64,000 bases of DNA, taken from NCBI RefSeq assembly GCF_022398315.1, contig NZ_JAKEVF010000001.1, positions 1,039,397 to 1,103,396 on the forward strand, given 5' to 3'. Source of the stretch: Shewanella sp. Isolate11 (GTDB lineage: Bacteria; Pseudomonadota; Gammaproteobacteria; Enterobacterales; Shewanellaceae). Of this stretch, positions 54,178-62,868 are shown one piece after another; position 1 is the stretch's first letter; every line of letters starts with the position of its first letter. The notes below the pieces were generated by a model. It ran no database searches. It saw only the letters and a program-made list of their open reading frames with translations, and had not been told where the DNA came from. The position numbers and the translations under genes were made by a program.

Positions 54178-54186
54178 TGCTATAAT
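54178..54186 (+). promoter_or_regulatory. extended -10 promoter of the S4-domain gene
   Basis: TGC-TATAAT is a perfect extended -10 box (54178-54186), giving a start near 54193 and a leader of about 25 bases before the GTG start. Confidence 0.6.
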
Positions 54187-54217
54187 CGCGGCATCGATTT
54201 TAAAGAAGGTGTTTACA

Positions 54218-54451
54218 GTGACAACAGCAGTACAAACCCTCGCATTATTGCCAGGGGAAGAGTTTATTGAACTCTATAAGATCCTCAAAGTTCAGTCGAT
54301 GACGAGCGGTGGTGGCGAAGCCAAATTTGTTATCAGCGAAGGGATGGTCACGCTCGATGGTGAAGTGGAAACCCGTAAGCGCAAAAAAGTTGTCGCGGGT
54401 CAGGTTGTTAGTTTTAACGGCGAAAGTGTCACTGTCGTTGCGGCAGAATAA
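54218..54451 (+). CDS. S4-domain RNA-binding protein (YbcJ-like)
   Basis: A 77-residue protein consisting of one S4 fold, read with a GTG start at 54218 because AAGAAGG lies about 9 bases before it; a GTG at 54209 abuts that Shine-Dalgarno and is unlikely. Key segments are FIELYKILKVQSMTSGGGEAKFVISEGMVTLDGEVETRKRKKV, the conserved RNA-contact pattern of YbcJ/YaaA-type proteins. The function in RNA metabolism is inferred. It lies 24 bases before the RraB-like gene. Confidence 0.9.
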   Translation: MTTAVQTLALLPGEEFIELYKILKVQSMTSGGGEAKFVISEGMVTLDGEVETRKRKKVVAGQVVSFNGESVTVVAAE

Positions 54452-54475
54452 GTTTTAATCTTAATGGGGTTTATT

Positions 54476-54862
54476 ATGCAATTTCCTGATGATGACAATG
54501 GTAAAATGCTTGCGGCCATGGCGGATGCGGGTATCGATCTTACTAAAGCTTTAGATGTTGATTTCTTTTTAGTATTTGAAGACCAGCGTGATGCCGAATC
54601 GGCGGTTGAAGAGCTGACACAATCTGATCTCGAAGGAGAAATCGAGCTTCATCTTAATGATGAATTGGGTAAATGGGAACTGATCGTGTGTTTAAACATG
54701 GTTCCAGAATATCAGGCGATTGTCGATCAAGAAGTCGAACTCAATAATTTTGCGGCCGAATTTGGTGGTGCCACCGATGGTTGGGGTGTGATGCAGCATC
54801 AAGAGGGCGATGATGAATTTAGTGATGATGACCATCAATGTAGCGATGATTGTCAGCATTAA
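54476..54862 (+). CDS. rraB: RraB family ribonuclease E inhibitor
   Basis: RraB binds RNase E and restrains its endonuclease activity. The 128-residue protein starts at ATG 54476 (MQFPDDDNGKML) with GGGG 8 bases upstream; an ATG at 54464 is the other option. The family pattern FPDDDNG...ADAGIDLTKALDVDFFLVFEDQ is clear, as is WELIVCLNMVPEYQAI. The C-terminal tail is very acidic and ends with Cys/His (DEFSDDDHQCSDDCQH), which could bind a metal. A terminator follows. Confidence 0.88.
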   Translation: MQFPDDDNGKMLAAMADAGIDLTKALDVDFFLVFEDQRDAESAVEELTQSDLEGEIELHLNDELGKWELIVCLNMVPEYQAIVDQEVELNNFAAEFGGATDGWGVMQHQEGDDEFSDDDHQCSDDCQH

Positions 54863-54879
54863 GCGATTTCACTATTTCC

Positions 54880-54906
54880 AAAGCCACTATTTATAGTGGC
54901 TTTTTT
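54880..54906 (+). terminator. terminator of rraB
   Basis: AAAGCCACTAT / ATAGTGGCTTT with a short loop and a T run. Confidence 0.9.
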
Positions 54907-54923
54907 ATGGGGTAAATTGGATT

Positions 54924-55211
54924 TATACCAATCAGTATAAAGATGTGATCGCTCAGCGAGAATTTAGCGCTTCTGAGACAGCTCCTACATGAAAGGCATT
55001 CACAACATCCATGTTGATTGCAACGAGTCAAGAGCATAGTTGTTCTACGGTTAAACGCGTTAACACAACATCAGAAGTGCTAAAACTCGCCTTTAAGGCG
55101 TATTATTTTGCGTTAAATGGCCATGAGGGAATCACCATTCCATCATCCACTGCCTTGCATGAGTCGCCAAAAACGCGCTGAGTAGCACACTTTCTTATTC
55201 TGATTGGACTT
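54924..55211 (+). mobile_element. miniature repeat element family 1, copy 3 (longest)
   Basis: A 288-base element with left end TATACCAATCAGTATAAAG and right end ATTCTGATTGGACT, inverted repeats of each other with few mismatches. It includes the segment AAAGATGTGATCGCTCAGCGAG shared with copy 1 and the GGCATTCACAACATCCATGTTGATTGC block shared with copy 2. It ends 47 bases before the NERD gene start and so replaces most of that gene's upstream region. No coding frame. Confidence 0.8.
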
Positions 55212-55258
55212 AATTAGCATCGGCTTGAGCCGATTTATTGCCACACACGGAGACAAGA

Positions 55259-57217
55259 ATGGCAAAGCAGATCAGTTTTGGTACCCCAGTTAATGATGCA
55301 GAGCGTTGGGCATTCTCTATGCTCGCCGATGAGCTCCCTGAGAACTATATCTTACTCACCAATGTTGAGATCCCTACTAAATCCGGGCAAGCCATGGAAG
55401 TGGATGCTTTAGTCATTGGCGAGTGGGGAGTTTATGTGGTCGATGTCAAAGGTTATATCGGTCGCTTAGATGCAGGACTCCATGCTTGGTCTTTAGATGG
55501 TCGTCAGGTGGATAACAGCTTAGCCAAAGCGAACTATGTTGCCAGGGTGCTGGCGGGAAACGTCAAACATAAAATTCCGGTGGGGGTTTATGCGCCTTGG
55601 TGTCAGGGAATGGTATTTGTTACCGGTCGTAAGGGCGAAGAAATTGAACTGGAGAAACAGCAAGGTTCTTTGAGTATCTATACGCCGGCACAAATTGTAT
55701 CGGCCTTAACCACCGAATGGGGTTTAACCGCGCCCCATAAACATCAAGTGACTGATGAGCAGAAAGAGATGGTTCTAGCAACCATTGGTCAAGTGGCTTT
55801 GGTTGAACAGCGTAATAATAAGATCCAAGACTTTATCAAACTTAAATGTTTGTTTATTCAAAGTGGTTTGGAAGTATGGCAGTCGGAATATAATCCCGGC
55901 GATTGGACCGCGCCTTGGCTGCTTAAAATATTGGTGCCGACTCAATTTGAAAACAGCGAAGAGTCACACCACTATGAAATACGCCTAAGAGATGAGTTCA
56001 AACGCTTACAATCGTTATCTGGGTGTAGTGGTGTGCCTCATTGTGCACCGCTAATTCAAGATGGCGAACAATTGGTTTTACCGATCCGAATGCCTCGTGG
56101 TGTACCGCTTAATGTGCTTGACTATAAGCGCTTTACCACTTATCAGCTGCTGGAAATACTTCGTCGCTCGGTGACTGGGTTGCAGCAGATCCATCGCCGT
56201 GGCTTTACTGTTGGCGGCTGGACAAGCAATTGTGTGTTCGTCTCTGATCAAGGCGATGTAGAGTTTATCGATATTAAAGATAACCTCAATACCAGTGAAG
56301 ATATCAAAGCTTACGCCATAGGGTTTTTAGCGTTAGCAGAGCAAACCAAACAACCTAGGGTTTATCAGTGGTTTAGATTGGCCGCCATTGGTGGCACAGT
56401 AGATTTAGATGCCCTGAGATGCGACCTGTCGGCACTGATTGACAATGGGGTTTGCGATACATTGCCTGAGCGTATCGAGATAAAAAATGGTGCCATTATT
56501 GATCACCATTATCGCCTAGAGCAGTTTATTGCCGCAACTGAGCATAGTCAGTTTTGGCGAGCCAGACATATACAGGGCAATTATCAATCTGGTTTGTCCA
56601 TATACAGTCATGTTGAAAATGATTGGTTAAGTCTGAGTAACCTTTACCGAAGTTTATCAAAGTTACATCATCCCCATGTTGAAAAAGTGCTCGCGTTTGG
56701 GCAGTTACCTCAGAGTGAAGAGCTGTTTATTGCCAGAGCATGGGAGTTTGGTGTTGCGTTAGATGAGCAACAAGAGATTAAGTCAGGGCAGCCTTTGATG
56801 TGGTTTAGTCAGTTATTATCTGCGTTGCAATATCTGCATCAGATGGATATTTATCATGGAGCTATCTGTCCGAAAAATATCATTTGTAACCGAGAGAAAT
56901 CCATTTTGGTGAATTTTGGTATAGGGCTGGATATTGCAACGAGTCATTATGCCAGCCGTTATGCCGATCCGGTATTGTGGCAGGCGGAAGGGGAGGCAGA
57001 GCGAGATCTCTATGGTTTGGTGGCTAGCTTTATAGCGGCGCTAACGCCAGTAGATATGCAAGGTGATGGTGGTCAGTTAGGTATTATTCATGCGTTTGAG
57101 TCGTTGGATAGTACTTGGTTTAGCCAGCAAACTTACCAGACCTGTTTACAGGTATTGAAGTTTGAATTTGATGCCGCAGGTAAAAACTACCTTGAAGCGT
57201 TCGATGTTACTCTTTGA
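55259..57217 (+). CDS. NERD-nuclease / tandem kinase-like protein
   Basis: A 652-residue cytoplasmic protein, start at ATG 55259 (MAKQISFGTPVND) after CACGGAGAC; a TTG at 55238 adds seven residues. Residues about 10-155 form a NERD (nuclease-related) domain with the PD-(D/E)xK pattern: D49 in MEVDALVIGEWG, then VVDVKG (D62, K64). Two kinase-like regions follow (about 190-395 and 412-645). In the first, the catalytic loop reads IHRRGFTVGGWTSN and the DFG place has FIDIK. In the second they read IYHGAICPKNI and VNFG. Both lack the catalytic Asp and look like pseudokinases. PglW of phage-defence loci joins NERD to a kinase, but no partner genes are present. A mosaic role is unknown. Confidence 0.82.
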   Translation: MAKQISFGTPVNDAERWAFSMLADELPENYILLTNVEIPTKSGQAMEVDALVIGEWGVYVVDVKGYIGRLDAGLHAWSLDGRQVDNSLAKANYVARVLAGNVKHKIPVGVYAPWCQGMVFVTGRKGEEIELEKQQGSLSIYTPAQIVSALTTEWGLTAPHKHQVTDEQKEMVLATIGQVALVEQRNNKIQDFIKLKCLFIQSGLEVWQSEYNPGDWTAPWLLKILVPTQFENSEESHHYEIRLRDEFKRLQSLSGCSGVPHCAPLIQDGEQLVLPIRMPRGVPLNVLDYKRFTTYQLLEILRRSVTGLQQIHRRGFTVGGWTSNCVFVSDQGDVEFIDIKDNLNTSEDIKAYAIGFLALAEQTKQPRVYQWFRLAAIGGTVDLDALRCDLSALIDNGVCDTLPERIEIKNGAIIDHHYRLEQFIAATEHSQFWRARHIQGNYQSGLSIYSHVENDWLSLSNLYRSLSKLHHPHVEKVLAFGQLPQSEELFIARAWEFGVALDEQQEIKSGQPLMWFSQLLSALQYLHQMDIYHGAICPKNIICNREKSILVNFGIGLDIATSHYASRYADPVLWQAEGEAERDLYGLVASFIAALTPVDMQGDGGQLGIIHAFESLDSTWFSQQTYQTCLQVLKFEFDAAGKNYLEAFDVTL

Positions 57218-57279
57218 GACGGTAGGTTAAAGTCAGTTAGTTAACGGCTATGAATTCGAAATGAGTAGTGGTTAATGTT

Positions 57280-57324
57280 ATTGAGCCTTGATTCGATCAG
57301 CTTATGTCGCAATCAAGGCTCAAT
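57280..57324. repeat. perfect 14-base inverted repeat after the NERD gene
   Basis: ATTGAGCCTTGATT and its perfect reverse complement flank a 17-base loop, 62 bases after the NERD gene stop and 81 bases before the TSUP gene. There is no T run on either strand, so it is not a classical terminator; rho-dependent or RNA-stability roles are possible. Confidence 0.7.
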
Positions 57325-57405
57325 GGTAAAAATCTTCTTTGCCTTGTGATAGTAAAGCGCGTTTAATAGCGGCTCCTTATTTAGTTGTTTAGGTAAATCT
57401 ATTCC

Positions 57406-58185
57406 ATGTCATTTGAACTCACTTATGAGCTAATCGCCGTGCTTTTTGCTGTTGCCATGATTGCAGGCTTTATTGATGCAATTGCCGGTGGCGGCGGGCT
57501 GATCACTATTCCTGCGTTGATGTGGGCTGGATTGCCTCCTACGGCCGCACTGGCAACTAATAAGTTGCAAGCCTGCGGTGGTAGCTTTTTTGCCAGTCTC
57601 TATTTTGTGCGAAAAGGTTTCGTGAGTCTGAGCAAGATGAAATGGTCCATCTTGTGTGCTTTTGTGGGCTCGGCGCTGGGTACTATCGCGGTGCAGTTGA
57701 TCGACACTTCCGTATTGCAGTTCTTACTGCCTTTTCTGATATTGGCCATCGGTGGTTATTTTCTTTTTTCAAAAAAAATCAGTGAAGAAGATAAGCAGCA
57801 ATTGCTCACGCCCACCGCCTTTGGCTTTACTGCCGGTTTAGGCGTTGGCTTTTATGATGGTTTTTTCGGCCCAGGGACGGGGAGTTTCTTTGCTTTAGCC
57901 TTTGTTTCACTTGCAGGGTATGGTTTAGCCAAGGCAACGGCTCATGCCAAGGTGCTTAATTTTTCAACTAATATCGCTTCACTTATCTTCTTCGCCATAG
58001 GTGGAAAAGTCGTTTGGTTATTAGGTTTAGCCATGTTGGTTGGCCAAGCTATTGGAGCGACACTAGGCTCTCGTATGGTGATGACCAAAGGCACTAAGCT
58101 CATTAGGCCATTAGTGGTTATCATGTCAATTGCCATGAGCGTTAAGCTACTTTCCGACCAATATGATGTCGCTAGCTGGTTTTAG
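57406..58185 (+). CDS. TSUP (TauE/SafE) family membrane permease
   Basis: A 259-residue, about eight-helix UPF0721/TSUP permease, a paralogue of the gene at 33.3 kb. It has the family hallmarks AGFIDAIAGGGGLITIPALMWAGLPPTAALATNKLQ in the first half and GVGFYDGFFGPGTGSFFALAF in the second. Members move small sulfur-containing or other organic anions; the cargo here is unknown. It is a single gene between two intergenic inverted repeats. Confidence 0.9.
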   Translation: MSFELTYELIAVLFAVAMIAGFIDAIAGGGGLITIPALMWAGLPPTAALATNKLQACGGSFFASLYFVRKGFVSLSKMKWSILCAFVGSALGTIAVQLIDTSVLQFLLPFLILAIGGYFLFSKKISEEDKQQLLTPTAFGFTAGLGVGFYDGFFGPGTGSFFALAFVSLAGYGLAKATAHAKVLNFSTNIASLIFFAIGGKVVWLLGLAMLVGQAIGATLGSRMVMTKGTKLIRPLVVIMSIAMSVKLLSDQYDVASWF

Positions 58186-58237
58186 CCGTCATCAATTAGA
58201 TTGCCACTTTGAGGCTATTGTCTTAAATGAACTTTAA

Positions 58238-58302
58238 CCAAGCCATTGGCCGCGTCGAACCCCGGTTGTGATTACCGCTAAGGTGATTGCCTAATGGCTT
58301 GG
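58238..58302. repeat. inverted repeat between the TSUP gene and sbcD
   Basis: CCAAGCCATT at 58238-58247 and AATGGCTTGG at 58293-58302 are perfect complements around a 45-base interior that itself has short inverted stretches. No T run follows, so it is not a standard terminator; an sRNA or attenuator is possible. Confidence 0.5.
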
Positions 58303-58363
58303 CATTTCTTACTATAACTTAATTCCATTCGCACCTATCCTGCTCATTTTTAAGCGAGAACTG

Positions 58364-59509
58364 ATGAAATTTATCCACACTTCGGACTGGCATATTGGTC
58401 GTCAGTTACATAATCAAAGTCTGTTGGATGATCAGCGTCATGTATTGTCGCAAATTATCGAATTGGCTAAGACTCATCAAGTCGATGCCGTGATTGTGGC
58501 TGGGGATATTTATGATCGCTCTGTTCCGCCGGCTAATGCGGTTGCATTGCTCGATGAGGTGCTCAATCAACTGGTGCATGAGCTGGGTATTACAACCATT
58601 TTGATCGCTGGCAATCATGATGGTCATGAACGTCTAGGCTTTGCTTCACAGCAGATGCAGCAAAGTGGCCTGCATATTACCGGACCATTACGTCAACAAG
58701 TTGCTCCAATTACCATAGAAGGCCAATCAGGTTCTGCGCTGTTTTATCCGCTGCCTTATGCCGAACCTGCAACCGTACGCAATGTTTTTCAATGCGAAGC
58801 GACGAGTCATGAAGAGGCGATGATAGCCTTACTCGAGCAGGTTAAAGCCCATGACAGTCAGGGGGTAGCCAAGGTTGTGATCAGTCACTGTTTTCTCGAT
58901 GGGGGTAGCGAATCAGATTCTGAGCGGCCGCTGAGTATCGGGGGAGCAGATAAAATCTCTCCTAGTCTATTTGATGAGTTTGCTTATACCGCGCTTGGAC
59001 ATTTGCATGGTCCTCAATATAAAGGCTCTGAGAATATTCGCTATTCTGGTTCTATTTTAAAGTATTCATTTAGCGAGCAAAATCAGAAAAAATCGGTCAC
59101 CTTGGTTGAGTTGGATCAAGCGGGGAAAGCCAGCATTGAGTTATTGCCACTAAGCCCGTTGCGCGATGTGCGCATTGTTGAAGGCTTGTTAAGCGAGTTA
59201 TTAGAGAAGGGCATCAGTGATCCCCATCGCGATGATTATTTGATGGTACGCCTGCTAGACACTAATGCCATCTTAGACCCCATGGGTAAGTTAAGAGCGG
59301 TATATCCTAACGTACTGCATCTTGAGCGTACTGGACTGATGGCCAAGAGTGAGCAACTCGCTATCAGAAGTGATCAGATTAAAAAAGGTGAGCTGGATAT
59401 GTTTAGTGACTTTTTTAGTCAAGTAGCAGGCGCGCCGATGAGCGATGAGCAACAAGCTTTGATGGTCGATATTGTCGATACTTTGCATAAAGCGGAGGAG
59501 GACCAATGA
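58364..59509 (+). CDS. sbcD: SbcD, nuclease subunit of SbcCD
   Basis: SbcD is the Mre11-type nuclease of the SbcCD complex, which cleaves hairpins and protein-blocked DNA ends. The 381-residue protein carries the metallophosphoesterase motifs FIHTSDWHIGR, VAGDIYDR, AGNHDGHERL, ISHCFLDGG and ALGHLHGPQ, with the C-terminal capping domain after about 280. The stop overlaps the sbcC start by 4 bases (ATGA), so expression is coupled. Confidence 0.95.
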   Translation: MKFIHTSDWHIGRQLHNQSLLDDQRHVLSQIIELAKTHQVDAVIVAGDIYDRSVPPANAVALLDEVLNQLVHELGITTILIAGNHDGHERLGFASQQMQQSGLHITGPLRQQVAPITIEGQSGSALFYPLPYAEPATVRNVFQCEATSHEEAMIALLEQVKAHDSQGVAKVVISHCFLDGGSESDSERPLSIGGADKISPSLFDEFAYTALGHLHGPQYKGSENIRYSGSILKYSFSEQNQKKSVTLVELDQAGKASIELLPLSPLRDVRIVEGLLSELLEKGISDPHRDDYLMVRLLDTNAILDPMGKLRAVYPNVLHLERTGLMAKSEQLAIRSDQIKKGELDMFSDFFSQVAGAPMSDEQQALMVDIVDTLHKAEEDQ

Positions 59510-62500
59510 GACCTTTATCATTGGAGATGGTAGCCTTTGGTCCGTTTGCGGCTAAGCAGAAGGTAGATTTTAATGCGCTAGGTAAAAATCCGCTGTTTCT
59601 GATCAATGGCCCCACTGGCTCAGGTAAAACCACCATCTTAGATGCCATCTGTTTTGCCCTTTATGGCAAGACTACAGGCGATGAGCGCGAAGGGGCGCAG
59701 ATGCGCTGCGATATGGCCGATGATGAATTGCTTACCGAAGTCAGTTTCACTTTCGAGTTGGGCGATCGTTGTTACCATATTCGTCGTGTGCCTGAACAAC
59801 CCCGAGCCAAGAAAAGTGGCGAGGGATTTACGGTTCACAAGCCAGAGGCGCAGCTGACTCGAATCGAAACTGATGGTAGCGAAACCTTGTTGGTTGCGGC
59901 TAAAGTGTCAGAGGCGACAGCACAGATAGAACAATTTACTGGGCTGGATGTGGATCAGTTTCGCCAAGTTATGGTATTGCCCCAGGGGAAGTTTCGCGAG
60001 CTATTAATGGCCGACTCGAAAGCGCGCGAGAAGATTTTTAGCCAGCTTTTTCAAACTCATATCTATCGAAAAATCGAAGACAAACTCAAATTTCAAGCCG
60101 CAGGGATCAAAAAAGAGGTCGAGGCGATGCGTCATCGTCGTGACGGTATTCTTGATGGTGCCGAGCTTGAAAATGATGAGGCTTTATCTAGAGAGCTAGA
60201 AAGTCTGACTCCTCAGCTTGAACATGCTAATCAGCAAAAACAAGCCATAGATAAACAAGTCATCATTGCGACTCAGCAGCTTGAGCAAGCTAATCAATTA
60301 GCCGATGAATTTAACGCCCTTGAGTTGTTAAAAGCTACCGCCAAGGACTTAGCAGGTCAAAAACAGCAAATAGATGATAAACAAGATAAATTTCGCTTAG
60401 CTCAGGCAGCTAAGCAATTACAGGTTGTTTATCAATCTGTTAGTGCTAGAAAGCAGGAGTATAACGAGGCACAAACTCAGCTACAAGCGGCGCAGGCACA
60501 ATATACGCAAAGTATAGAAAATCTGAATAAGACCCAAGTCGCGATAGCTGAACTGCCCGCGTTGGAAACCCAGCTACAGACAAGCCTAAATCTGTTACAG
60601 CAACATCAAGCCCGGTTACCACAATTACAGCAATTAGAGCAGCTAAAACAAGGTGTTGCCCAGAGTGATCAACTATTGCAACAGGCTGCAAAGCAGGGGC
60701 AACAGCTTAAGGGGCAACTACAGCAGCTTAATCATCAGCAACAAGATGCTCAGAAACAATTGCCTGCATTGAAAGCCCAAAGTGAGCAGCAACTGCCATT
60801 ACAGCAACAGCTAAGTGAGATTAAGCTACAGATCAAACTATTCACGCAGTGGCAAACCGCTCAGTTCGAGATTGATGCAATTGAACTTAAGTTAGCCAAA
60901 GCTAAGGCTCATGGGGCTGAGTTAAAAGCTCAACATTTACAACATCAGCAGTATAGTCAGCAATTACAGTTACGTTGGCATCAGGGGCAGGCGGCCTTAT
61001 TGGCTGCCAAACTCAGTCCGGGTGACGCTTGCCCCGTTTGTGGTAGTGTCGAGCATCCAAATCTGGCTCAAAGTGAGCATGACATTCCCAGTGATGAAGC
61101 CCGTGAGGTTGCCCAGTTACAGGAATCAAATGCATTAACAGAGTTAAACCAAGCACGAAGCGACTATCGCATATTACAACAAAGCTTAACCCATGCTCAG
61201 CAGCGTCAACATGAAGTGGCTGAGCAAGTGAAAGACATCGATAAGTTGACACTTGAGCAGCTTGAATCTAAACAGGCTCAGTTGCAACATGGCTTTGAAC
61301 AAGCCAATAAAGCTCAGCAGCAAGTGACAGAAATTGAGCTGAGTCTCAGTCAGTGGCAAAGTCAGCTAGAGCAGCTTAATCAACAGCTTGAGCAAGATAG
61401 AGAGCAATATCGTCAACTTGAGAAAAGTCACTCAAGCGCTTTAGGTCAACTGCAACATCTACAACAAGCCATTCCTGCCGAGTTACATGATTTGGCCAGC
61501 CTTGAGCAGGAAATAGCCAAAGTCGATAAGCTAGCATCGACCCAGAGAGAACAGATTAACTCATTGCGTCAACAGCATCAGCAGGCTGAGCAACAAGCGG
61601 CAACTGCCAAGGCTAATTTTGAGTCGAATAAACAGAGTGCGTCACGGGCACAATCTCAATTGACGCTGGCTAATGATGAATTTAACCAACAACTAACTCA
61701 GTCAAAATTTGCCTCAGAACAGGCTTTTAAATCGGCCATCATCACAGATGATGAGGCGGTGAATTTAGAGCAACAGATTAAACATTATGAGCAGCAATGC
61801 ATCAGTAATCAGGCCAATATCAAACAGTTAACCGATAAGCTTAAAGATAAAGCCTTACCCGATGTAGACAAGTTAACTCAACATAAAACCGAGTTAGTCG
61901 AGCAACAGCAAAGCCAGTTAAGCCAATGGCAACAATTGAGCGGACGTATGCGCCAGCTGGAACAAACCCGTCAGCAGTTAAAAGAGTTGGACGTTAAGGC
62001 GGCTAAGTTAGAAGGGCAATATGCGGTTGTGGGCACCTTATCGGATGTGGCCAATGGCAACACAGGTAATAAGATTAGCCTGCAAAGGTTTGTGCTGAGT
62101 GTCCTGCTTGATGACGTGTTACTCGAGGCGAGTCAGCGACTACAGCTAATGAGTAAAGGGCGTTATCGTCTGCTGCGAAAAGAAGATAGAGCCAAGGGCA
62201 ATAAAGCTTCTGGGCTTGAACTCGAGGTGGAAGATGCCTACACCGCAAAAGTACGCTCAGTGGCGACATTAAGTGGTGGCGAGAGCTTTATGGCGGCATT
62301 GTCTATGGCATTGGGTTTATCCGATGTCGTGCAAGCCTACGCGGGGGGGATCAAGCTTGATACCTTGTTTATCGATGAAGGTTTTGGCAGCCTAGATCAA
62401 GATTCGTTGGAACTCGCCATTCGAACCTTGATGGACCTGCAATCGGCAGGGCGAATGGTTGGCGTGATCTCTCACGTGAGCGAGATGAAAGAGCAGTTAG

Positions 62501-62562
62501 GTAGCCGAATCGATATTATCAAAACCGCCTCGGGTAGCCGAATCGAATTGGCCTTGCCTTAA
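59506..62562 (+). CDS. sbcC: SbcC, Rad50-type ATPase subunit of SbcCD
   Basis: A 1018-residue SMC/Rad50 protein. Walker [25 protein letters not shown] is at the N terminus. Two long coiled coils (about 190-495 and 540-880), strikingly rich in Gln, flank the zinc hook CPVCGS (about residue 508). The C terminus has the ABC signature LSGGESFMAALSMALGL, Walker B LDTLFIDEGFGSLD and the D-loop. With SbcD it processes double-strand ends and palindrome-derived hairpins. The length fits E. coli (1048). Confidence 0.96.
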   Translation: MRPLSLEMVAFGPFAAKQKVDFNALGKNPLFLINGPTGSGKTTILDAICFALYGKTTGDEREGAQMRCDMADDELLTEVSFTFELGDRCYHIRRVPEQPRAKKSGEGFTVHKPEAQLTRIETDGSETLLVAAKVSEATAQIEQFTGLDVDQFRQVMVLPQGKFRELLMADSKAREKIFSQLFQTHIYRKIEDKLKFQAAGIKKEVEAMRHRRDGILDGAELENDEALSRELESLTPQLEHANQQKQAIDKQVIIATQQLEQANQLADEFNALELLKATAKDLAGQKQQIDDKQDKFRLAQAAKQLQVVYQSVSARKQEYNEAQTQLQAAQAQYTQSIENLNKTQVAIAELPALETQLQTSLNLLQQHQARLPQLQQLEQLKQGVAQSDQLLQQAAKQGQQLKGQLQQLNHQQQDAQKQLPALKAQSEQQLPLQQQLSEIKLQIKLFTQWQTAQFEIDAIELKLAKAKAHGAELKAQHLQHQQYSQQLQLRWHQGQAALLAAKLSPGDACPVCGSVEHPNLAQSEHDIPSDEAREVAQLQESNALTELNQARSDYRILQQSLTHAQQRQHEVAEQVKDIDKLTLEQLESKQAQLQHGFEQANKAQQQVTEIELSLSQWQSQLEQLNQQLEQDREQYRQLEKSHSSALGQLQHLQQAIPAELHDLASLEQEIAKVDKLASTQREQINSLRQQHQQAEQQAATAKANFESNKQSASRAQSQLTLANDEFNQQLTQSKFASEQAFKSAIITDDEAVNLEQQIKHYEQQCISNQANIKQLTDKLKDKALPDVDKLTQHKTELVEQQQSQLSQWQQLSGRMRQLEQTRQQLKELDVKAAKLEGQYAVVGTLSDVANGNTGNKISLQRFVLSVLLDDVLLEASQRLQLMSKGRYRLLRKEDRAKGNKASGLELEVEDAYTAKVRSVATLSGGESFMAALSMALGLSDVVQAYAGGIKLDTLFIDEGFGSLDQDSLELAIRTLMDLQSAGRMVGVISHVSEMKEQLGSRIDIIKTASGSRIELALP

Positions 62563-62633
62563 ATTATCGGCCATAGAGTTTAAACAAACTTTAATTCAAC
62601 ACAACATGGCTATTTATTGTAAAAATGAATAAT

Positions 62634-62662
62634 AAAACCTGCTGAATTTACAGGTTTTTTTA
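62634..62662 (+). terminator. terminator of sbcDC
   Basis: AAAACCTG / CAGGTTTT with a 9- to 10-base loop and a T run, 71 bases after the sbcC stop. The rest of 62563-62868 holds no other feature I can support. Confidence 0.82.
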
Positions 62663-62868
62663 TGTTTTAAGGTCGACTTATCTATAGTTTAAATACTTAA
62701 GTTGTGATCCATGCGATTAATTTGTGCGATGGATCTTTTGTAAATTGGCTATTTTTTGATATAAAAGAGCATCGACCTCCCTGCCACTGGCGCTTTTGGG
62801 GGAAATGATCACTAAGTTATCGAAAATTGAGGCATAGGTTGCGTCAGAGTAAAAATTTTTTTTCCAAT

